Shown in pieces: positions 56,025 through 64,000 of a DNA stretch of 64,000 nucleotides. The stretch covers positions 124,001 through 188,000 of the forward strand of contig JABVXV010000008.1 in the NCBI GenBank assembly GCA_013365325.1, given 5' to 3'. Made by a program: the position numbers and the translations under genes. Origin of the DNA: Dipetalonema caudispina. Taxonomy: Eukaryota; Nematoda; Chromadorea; Rhabditida; Onchocercidae. Numbering within the stretch: position 1 is the stretch's first letter; each line of letters starts with the position of its first letter. The notes beneath the pieces were generated by a model. That model searched no databases and had not been told where the DNA came from. It worked only from the letters and a program-made list of their open reading frames with translations.

Positions 56025-59000
56025 CTAAGAGTTGTGTGGTTGAATAACTGCATATTCACATCTTTTCCGATAACTTTTATCGATTAAACCTCCGGTAGCA
56101 TGCAAACTACTCTGAGGCAAAGTATCTGATTGAACCCAGTGCAGGGTAGCATATTCCAGGTCCACTTGCTCATCTTTTACAAAAGCTCCATCCGAAACGG
56201 AACGTTCATAATCGTGTTTCGACGCTATCTGGAAATCGCGTCAAATCTATTTATCAACATCTTTTAACTGAAGATAACTCGCTGTTTGCATTGAGATTTT
56301 AAAGAAGAAATTATTTTAATCTATATCAGTTTTAACTAAATGAAGGTTAATATGTAAGCAGACAATTTTAAGAATACAGAGATAAAGTCTCCGTAACAAA
56401 TCAAAATGAATGACTAAAATACGTGTTACGGAGCCATTGAAAATCTTATGCTAAAATTCACAAATTACGAAATACTAAAACAAAAGCGAAATTAAAGATT
56501 AGAAGTGATTGTAATGAATTCTGAAGTAAGCCAGTTATATAACTTTTCGAGATTGAGCGAGAGTTCAAATTCAAAAGGAAGTAAGATCGTTTTGATGTTT
56601 ATGAACTCGGGTGCACGAAATTATGAACTAATGAAGTTTTTTGATATGTGACAGTTTCCTAAAGAAAAGAAAAATAATTTACAAAAGCGAAATCTTACTC
56701 TCGGCACGAAAGAGCGCTTCATAGTTTCTGAAGATAATGAACTAACCTTGGCTTCATTATTTCCGTTCGAACTCTTTTCTTTGAATGATACAGGAGAATG
56801 TGACCTTCAAAAATGAGAGAAAAGTTTAAAATGACTGGCAATATAGAGATATCTTGATTCCTTTCTAATGTATCCTCAGAAAAACATCTAAAAAATGACT
56901 GTTCTTCAATCTAAAAAATCTTCCCTGTGGAAATAGCCTGCCACATATGAAATCCACATTAATGGGTGAAATAACTTACGAACTTGAACCGCTCGAAGTA
57001 TTTCGCTCCAAAATTGTCCCAATCCAACGATTTGACGTGTTACCTGTCATTTTTGCCGAATTTTTAGTAACAAACGAGTCGAAAGGCGGCAAAATATATT
57101 CATTATCATTCGTTGGCAACAATTTCGAATTATTCCTTTGCTGGAAGAAAGAAAAATTCAAAATTTGATTACTGTGTATCATGCAGTCTCTTTCATTGGT
57201 TCCTATGTATCTTGTATAATTAATCACCTCAAGATTGGCAGTCGACCGTATTTCCTCAAACAGATTTTCGAAATCATTTCGTCCTTTTCGAACATTTTTG
57301 ATAGCAGAATATAATACCATCGAACCACCGATGTCCAAGGAGCTTGTACGTGAACGACTTGAACTATCTCCTGATGTCGCTGAACTACTTCCACTACGCT
57401 CTACCACTGGAACTGAAAACTTGCTGTCCATGTTCAAATTTTGAACCTGTCATATCATGTTATTTGTTTTTGAAGAATGCAATATAAGTAAAACAGTAGA
57501 TCACTGAAGAAATTGCATGTGGATGCTTGAACCATCCATTGCTAACATTACACTTTAAGATATGTATATTTAGCTTCAACAGTCTACCGTCCTAAGCAAT
57601 TATTTGAAAGTTAAAATGTTAAATTACTGAACAGAAAATTTTTAATCTAACCATCAAAATCCCATTCTGTAAGATCATCAGCTTGCTGATTCCTTTGAAA
57701 AGATAGACCTGCTTTGTGACTTGAAAAGGATTTTGTTTTCTTTTCTAAACAGATTTCGAAATTTTAAAAAGTTTGTGATGGAACCAGTAAAATTCTAAAG
57801 TTACCGATAAGATTTCTGAAAATAATCGCAAATTAAGGATTTAATTTGACCTGATATCCCCAATCGCACTTTTTTTTGATAAATATTGCTTTTTTAATAA
57901 AACCATCTCGAGAAGATTTGGAATTTGTTTCAAGACTCAATCTCCTGATAGTTACAATTCCTGATTTTCCACTGAGCTAGGCCATAGCTTATCTTATAGA
58001 TATCCTAAGTTATAATTTTTATTTACAATACGCCGGGGCACTTCACTAAAAATCATTTTCAACAAACCATCCGAAGATCCAAAACTATTGGTTTGTTGTC
58101 GCATCCTGTCACCATTCGTATGTTCAATGCATAGGTCAGCTACCTTACGAAGAACTTTCACCCTCAAATTTTTTTTAGATTCAGAACAGAAGACTTCATC
58201 AACATTAATAGTCAATCTATTTGAATAAAGAGAAACCTTTCTGGATTTCTTTTAGATTAAATTTCTTAGAAAGTAAGAAAAAGCACAGGAGAATTACCAG
58301 GATTTACTGCCCAACGAATGGGCCCTTTTGCGTGGATCAAAGAGATTTTTACTCGCAACATTATCAAATACATCGGAATGTATCGTAAACGGATAAGAAG
58401 AGACTTGCGAAAAGTAACAACAGGGCAAGGATCGTGAACCTAAAAATTAGGCTCATTGATAGTCGCCTGAAAACTCTCCAGTTTTGGGTTGCACTATGAA
58501 TGAAATCTGACATTAAGAAAGATTACAAAAGCGTGGTATCGTCTTTTCCGAATTTTTAGTTAATATAATAAAGAGCAGAAGAAAAATATTTCAAATTAAA
58601 CATTACCAGATATCCCGTTATTTGCGCCGCCAGATAATTTCATTGAATCAAAACAGTTACTGCTATTCGACATATAAGATGGTACTTCAGGTAATGTGTA
58701 GTTCAAATTTGCTAGAAAAGAAGCATACTTCATTTTCATTCGAATCGAATTCTTTGCTTAACTGATGAACGACCTCGATTCTATTTCTATCCATACAAAA
58801 TATGAGCACCTTATACAAATTTGTTATTATATCTTTAATTTATAGCTTCTTTTGGAAGCTGAAAAACCAATGAATAACATAAAAATCAATCGTATCCCAA
58901 GGTAAGAACTTGTCGAAAAAAAAACCAACAGGCAGAAGTGGACTGATAACTACAATCCTGCGCACAACCCATTTGAGTATATCCATCCAAAACACGAGAT

Positions 59001-62000
59001 GAAATTTGCGAAGTTTCTAAAACAGAAGAATATTCATTTTATTTTTATATTCCTTCGTCAGTTCGAAAAAATTTGTTTAATTTGTATTCTGACAGAATTC
59101 CGTGAAAACTTCTAACGACCTTCATACTTCCAAACAGTTTATAGATAATCCAGATTAGAATCGAAAATCTACAAAGTAAATATTTGCTTATTTAAAGATA
59201 AGAAGAATAAAGAAGTTTAAAAGTTATTCCATTTAAAACACAGAAGTAGTAAATTTATTGATGCTAGATATTTTACTAGCTCTGCAAAATGAAGACAGAA
59301 TTTCACCGGAATTTGTTGAAAATTCGTCCTCGACATGACCGCAGTAAAGCGATTGTTCGGATTATTTATGAAAGGATTCTAGAATATTGATTTAAACTAA
59401 CAGTTCTAACTTCACATATTAATAAGGAATCAACCATAGCAAAAAAAAAAAATGGAACTGTCACAGTTTCCTTACTTGAATCAACATGTTCATAGATACC
59501 TTCTGAAAATCGGTTGCATCCATTGGTAAGCCGTTGTCGTTCCTTTTCTTCATCATCTATAGTAGAGTGGGAATGCAAAAATTTCACATCAACTTGTCTC
59601 AACTTCCCTGATGAACTGTAAAAATTTGAGAAATGCATAGTACATAAGCGATAGTTCTCAATTCACGAACCAGAGCAATAAGATCTCAAAATTCGATTGA
59701 AAGTATGGTAAACAACGCTAGAAAGGCTACCAGCATTGACGTTTCTTTCATTTTTTCTTCCGTACTAATTTCTTTCCATTTTTCTATCTGTTAAAAAAAT
59801 GTGATCAAACTGCCAGGTGAGAAACAATTCAACGAATGAACTTCGAGAAAAAATACTGTGCAAATCCATTAGTCTTAAATATGATTATTCTAAAAACTAG
59901 CTGAAATCTCTAATTAAAAATCATCATTGTTGTCAATTTCAACTGAAACTCTTAATCGTTTCAATTTCTGAGCAAAAAATTTTCATAACGTTAATGTTAC
60001 CTTTTTACCCTCGTCAGTGGATCACTTGAACCACTAACAGCCGGCAGTTCAAGAACTGACTGTTGAGAAAAATATGAGCCCGAAAATCCAGGACCCGTTG
60101 CAGACAGCTTACGTCCAAAAGATCTGACGCTACAAAGAATAAACTACAGGAATGTATCTGATGCTTTTGTTGCTTATTAATGTTGCTTACAGCGTAGTTA
60201 TCAACAGAAAAATTTTAAAGACCGGAAAAAATGGGATTTTAAAGACTTCTAATTTGGCATCTTCGAAGGAAACTAAACATTGGTACCTTCTTCACTTTTC
60301 TAAATTGAAAGATATAGAGAACAGAATTGCAATAACGCAATTACTTTACCTTTGCTTGACTCAAATACCAAAGTTCTACTTTAAATGATCAACGAATGAT
60401 TGGTCCTCACCTTGCAGCATCAGTGGATGAACGTTGCGTATGTGTATGAGATCGTTCACGATGCGCCTGACTTTTAAAAGATCGTGTAGAAACATTGGAT
60501 CTTGAAAAATACCTGAAAAAGAACGTTCGATCATTTACTTAGAATAAAGCTCAGAACATACTGCTTGCTTTGCAGAAGAAATGTATAAAGGTCTACAAAT
60601 CTACATTGAAATCCCAACACTTCTTCAAATTCGTTTAAGATTAGGTTCATTGTCTTGATTGGACGATGATATTAAATAATGCGGAGATGAATTTATGATC
60701 TACGACTGGTAACATATAATACAAATTTAACATAAAATTAAATACAGCTTGTGTAAAAAAACAAAACGAATCATGAAAAATAGTCGGGAACCAGAAGATA
60801 CAGAAATATAAAAACTAACGTTCGATCTAGCACCTTCTTTTTTTCGTTTTCTCGCTCACATATCTTGATAATTTTGTCAATGATTGACGAAGCTGTTTCA
60901 CCATTATCGGTACAAAACCATAGTTCACCTGCTCCAGTTGGTGCACAACGACCCGCACGGAAAAAGAAGTACTTGTTGTGATGCCCATATATTGATATAG
61001 CGCTAACCTATTGAAATATTGTTGCATCAATTCGATTGAAATCCACAGCAGATTGAAGACACAGACAACTTTTTTATAAACTGAGAAGGAACCCCGACAG
61101 ACTACTTGAGAGAAATGAATTCATTTGAGAATTCGTGCTTGCAACATATATTATTTGCTAGCATTACCAAGAAAATGATAGAAATGATAATTGTTAAACA
61201 AAACCTCTAACTTACTGGGAATGCAATATAATCATCGCTACAAAACGGTGGACTTGTATCTTTGTTTGCTATGACTCCTTTTCGCACAACGTATAAAGTA
61301 TGGGGATACATGCACAACCTTCAAACCATATTTTTAAGCTATATATAAACTTGACAGTGATGGTGAAATTTTGAATAATCTATATAAAAAGTAATATTTA
61401 TGGTAAATTGAAGAGAAAAAATGAACTTACACCCCTCATTCAAGCCTGTAGTGTAGCTGGCAAGCTATAAGACGATAAGACTTATAGAAGTAAAGAGAAC
61501 TAAAACCTTGACTAAATTAAAAGTAAAGAAAGATGATGGTCTCAGCACAGGAAATTATAATTTCATAAAGCTCCGGAAATACCTCTTCTTTCCTAGGAAA
61601 AAACTCTCATTTTTTACAACCAAATCTTCCACTGGTTCCTCATCTCTAATTTTCCTACTTAATTTTGGTTTTCTTATCGGTTCCACATCCCACGCTACCT
61701 GAAAAAATTAAAAGATTTATAAAATATAGCATGTGAAAAGCAGAATCTCCTTCTTGCGGAAACAAAGGAATTTAGCTTACCTCAAAGTATTCATTCCTGT
61801 ATACAGGCCTGCTTAATTTCGCGGAACGTGCTTGACAAGCCCTATCAATCAACATCTCGAACCAGAAATCGGATTCCATCTCAAATCGCATCAAAAATGT
61901 TTCATCTGGCATCATCAACGCGATACAGTCTTTTAACACGGCATCATACTTAAAATAAGGTCGGTAAGACATTCTCATATTCACCAACGTACTGTTGAAA

Positions 62001-62613
62001 GAAAATATTTGTCATCCGAAATGAGCACAACAAGGATTCTATACATAGCAATGATGGACCCAAGCAAGAACTCAAATTATGCAGTCTTTGCTTTGTCATA
62101 AAGTCTTCCAATCTTGCGAAAAATTATAAGTATATGAAACAGCAAAATGAGGAGACTTACGTGTAGATGCACGCTAAATGCTAAAGACAGGTCAAACAAA
62201 AGTTTCGCTTTTTTCCCTGATTTTTCGCCTTTTGACGATTTGTAAATTTCTAAAACGCAATTTCTCAGAAGGGCATAATAAGTTTTCTTCGATTTCTGCA
62301 AACATTTTGATTAAGCACAACATTCGCAACTTCAAAAACTAAAAATTTTTTCCTGGGAATTTCAAGACATAAAAAGCGCATTGATAAAATTCGAAGCTGT
62401 TTATTACTGTACCTATCTCTTGAATATAGAAACAAATTTTAGAAATTGAAGCCATCTAGAGACGATGTAGCAAGTCCATTTGAAAATTTGATTCCATGAG
62501 GAATTTCCTTTTTAAATTAAAAATTCATCTTTTAACAAACGTACCAAATATAATCCACCAGTAAATACACCAGATTTTATGATGGCATATTTCGTTTCTT
62601 CTAATCCTTCCAT
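56025..62613 (-). CDS. ist-1: Insulin receptor substrate homologue (PH + PTB adaptor)
   Basis: Cytoplasmic adaptor that should dock on the insulin/IGF receptor (DAF-2 in worms) and recruit SH2 proteins. Exons read: 62545-62613, 62161-62295, 61781-61991, 61583-61698, 61216-61318, 60820-61007, 60411-60512, 60009-60129, 59741-59787, 59476-59615, 58607-58711, 58298-58439, 58027-58162, 57652-57666, 56980-57446, 56747-56804, 56025-56228; about 785 residues. The PH domain covers roughly residues 11-130 (KSGVFTGGLYL, KKTYYALLRN, ending ESDFWFEMLIDRA). The IRS-type PTB domain spans about 178-275 (HNKYFFFRAGRCAPTGAGEL, matching the IRS hallmark EVGRSAVTGPGE). A Ser/Arg-rich stretch (SRSNVSTRSFKSQ) and a long Ser-rich tail with scattered tyrosines follow; two C-terminal sites read LEYATL and CEYAVI. 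The exon 2-3 join does not match in phase, exons 9, 13 and 14 have alternatives, and an extra 5' exon (62804-62856) is possible. Confidence 0.85.
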
Positions 62614-64000
62614 CACATAAGTCTACAAATCAAACAGAAATAAAAAAACATAACAAATTTCAATATAGGCATATCTCGATCATAAGAATCAACGAATATA
62701 AAATTCACAATAAACTAATATTTAAAATGTAATGAGGAATTAAAGAAATGGTGAAAGACGATATCCAATGAATATCTGATGCTACTGGGAAATTTAATGT
62801 GACCTCTGTTCTACTGCCCTGCTTATCAATGACTTGCGTTTCTCTTGCCTTACGAACTGCGAACAGAATTAATAAAACTTATCTTCTTAGATTTATTCAA
62901 ATAATAATTGATTACATAAAAGAAACTCATGAGATAATATTTCTTCAGTTAGGAAATTACCGCATTCGATTATATTAAAACACCAAAATTACTAGTACAT
63001 TCAATACATTACATATTTTATTGATGAAGTAATTACGTACCGCAATTTAATCAATCGCTAATTAAATTCAGTGAAATCAACAATTAATCGGTCACCAATC
63101 TCTACTTTATTCCACAGGATAGTTTCACTTTTAATTACTGCTAAATGCGAATTGTCCGTATTATTTTGAAAAAAAAAAGAAAATTATGAAATAACTGTAA
63201 GTTAGAATGGGAGATTTTTTTAATACTTTCAGCATACCTACTACGAGTCCTGAAAGTTTATCAAACAAGCAAATATCCAGCTTACTGAAACAAGAAGTTT
63301 CCAAATAAGCTTACTTATCAGTAGTAGCTACAAGGATCATATTTGCAGCCAATTAATAGACCGTAGTGGGCATAACTTCAAGGTCGTTTCACTCAAAATT
63401 TCGAGTTTGGGAAAGAAGAAACAAAACATAAATGACTGGAATTTAGACGACAAACTTGAAGAGAATTGATCCTATAAGTGTAAATGGCATGAAAAAGCAT
63501 GATACACCAAAATTCGTTCATTTCATTAATGAGAAGAAATCAAAGAAAGTAAATTAGATTTGTAAAGGATTTTTTTACACTTTGTCTTTTCTCCGTCCCA
63601 TTATCATTCTTTTTACTTTCATTATTAAAGAATATTTGTATTTATAAAGCTTTACAACCCCTTTTATGCTTCTGATAACGTTAAATATCAATATCAGTTA
63701 TTATTCTGAATGAGGTCAAATGTAAGTTCTTGTTCATTTGACTATACACTATCTGATTGCAAAATTACTATTTGCAGAGCACCGGCGACAATGTTTATCT
63801 TAAACCAACGATAGTTCAATAGTTCATCCTTTAAGTAATCAAATAACCCAATGGTGATTATGATGAAGAGATAGCTCTTCATTTAAATTCCTATCATTAA
63901 ACATTAATTCTTTCATTTCTTCAGTAATCCCACTACTACAGTGGATTACGAACAGTGAACAACGAATCGTAGAGATTAGGAAAAAGTTTAAAATGACAGG
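62614..64000. other. 5' flank of the IRS gene with a possible extra exon
   Basis: A minus-strand candidate exon at 62804-62856 (RKARETQVIDKQGSRTE) has an acceptor TTCGCAG and a phase-0 donor that would join to sequence just before the chosen start at 62613. No start codon is evident upstream of it within the window, so the N-terminus may lie beyond the right edge, or translation may start at 62613 after a trans-splice acceptor (TTTGTAG). No other feature is seen to 64000. Confidence 0.4.

Overview
The window is nuclear DNA of a nematode, most likely a clade III (spirurid/filarial-type) species. It is strongly AT-rich, and every solid gene is broken into many short exons that I joined by GT..AG sites in matching phase. 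The products are animal-specific: an NR5A nuclear receptor, an insulin-receptor-substrate protein, a cholinesterase-like membrane protein and an IgGFc-binding-type secreted protein. The phylum rests on these products and on worm-type TTTTCAG splice acceptors; the clade is an inference from the long introns and composition. No bacterial operons, CRISPR arrays, transposons or convincing tRNA genes were seen.

Layout: (1) 0.5-0.9 kb, a doubtful tiny minus-strand gene. (2) 5.6-12.2 kb, minus strand, a 13-exon carboxylesterase-like type I membrane protein whose catalytic serine is replaced by glycine. (3) 18.1-20.1 kb, plus strand, a 5-exon 204-residue single-pass membrane protein I cannot name. 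(4) 21.5-25.2 kb, plus strand, a 10-exon secreted protein resembling the nematode IgGFc-binding N-terminal domain family. (5) 32.7-44.2 kb, plus strand, an 11-exon NR5A/FTZ-F1 nuclear receptor (nhr-25 type) with a GC-richer 5' region and a 5.2-kb third intron. (6) 46.6-47.7 kb, minus strand, membrane-receptor-like exons that do not assemble cleanly. (7) 50.7-52.0 kb, minus strand, a 4-exon DUF4440/SnoaL-like protein. (8) 53.7-54.3 kb, minus strand, a small two-helix membrane protein. (9) 56.0-62.6 kb, minus strand, a ~17-exon insulin-receptor-substrate homologue (ist-1 type) with PH and PTB domains.

The genes look like independent neighbours and not one system. The nuclear receptor and the insulin-receptor substrate both belong to developmental and metabolic control in worms, but nothing in the sequence links them. 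I found no clear previously undescribed system. The points most worth a second look are the serine-less esterase, the unnamed membrane proteins, an IRS protein without YxxM sites, and an NR5A-type site upstream of the NR5A gene. All exon joins were made by eye; ambiguous joins are stated in the entries.
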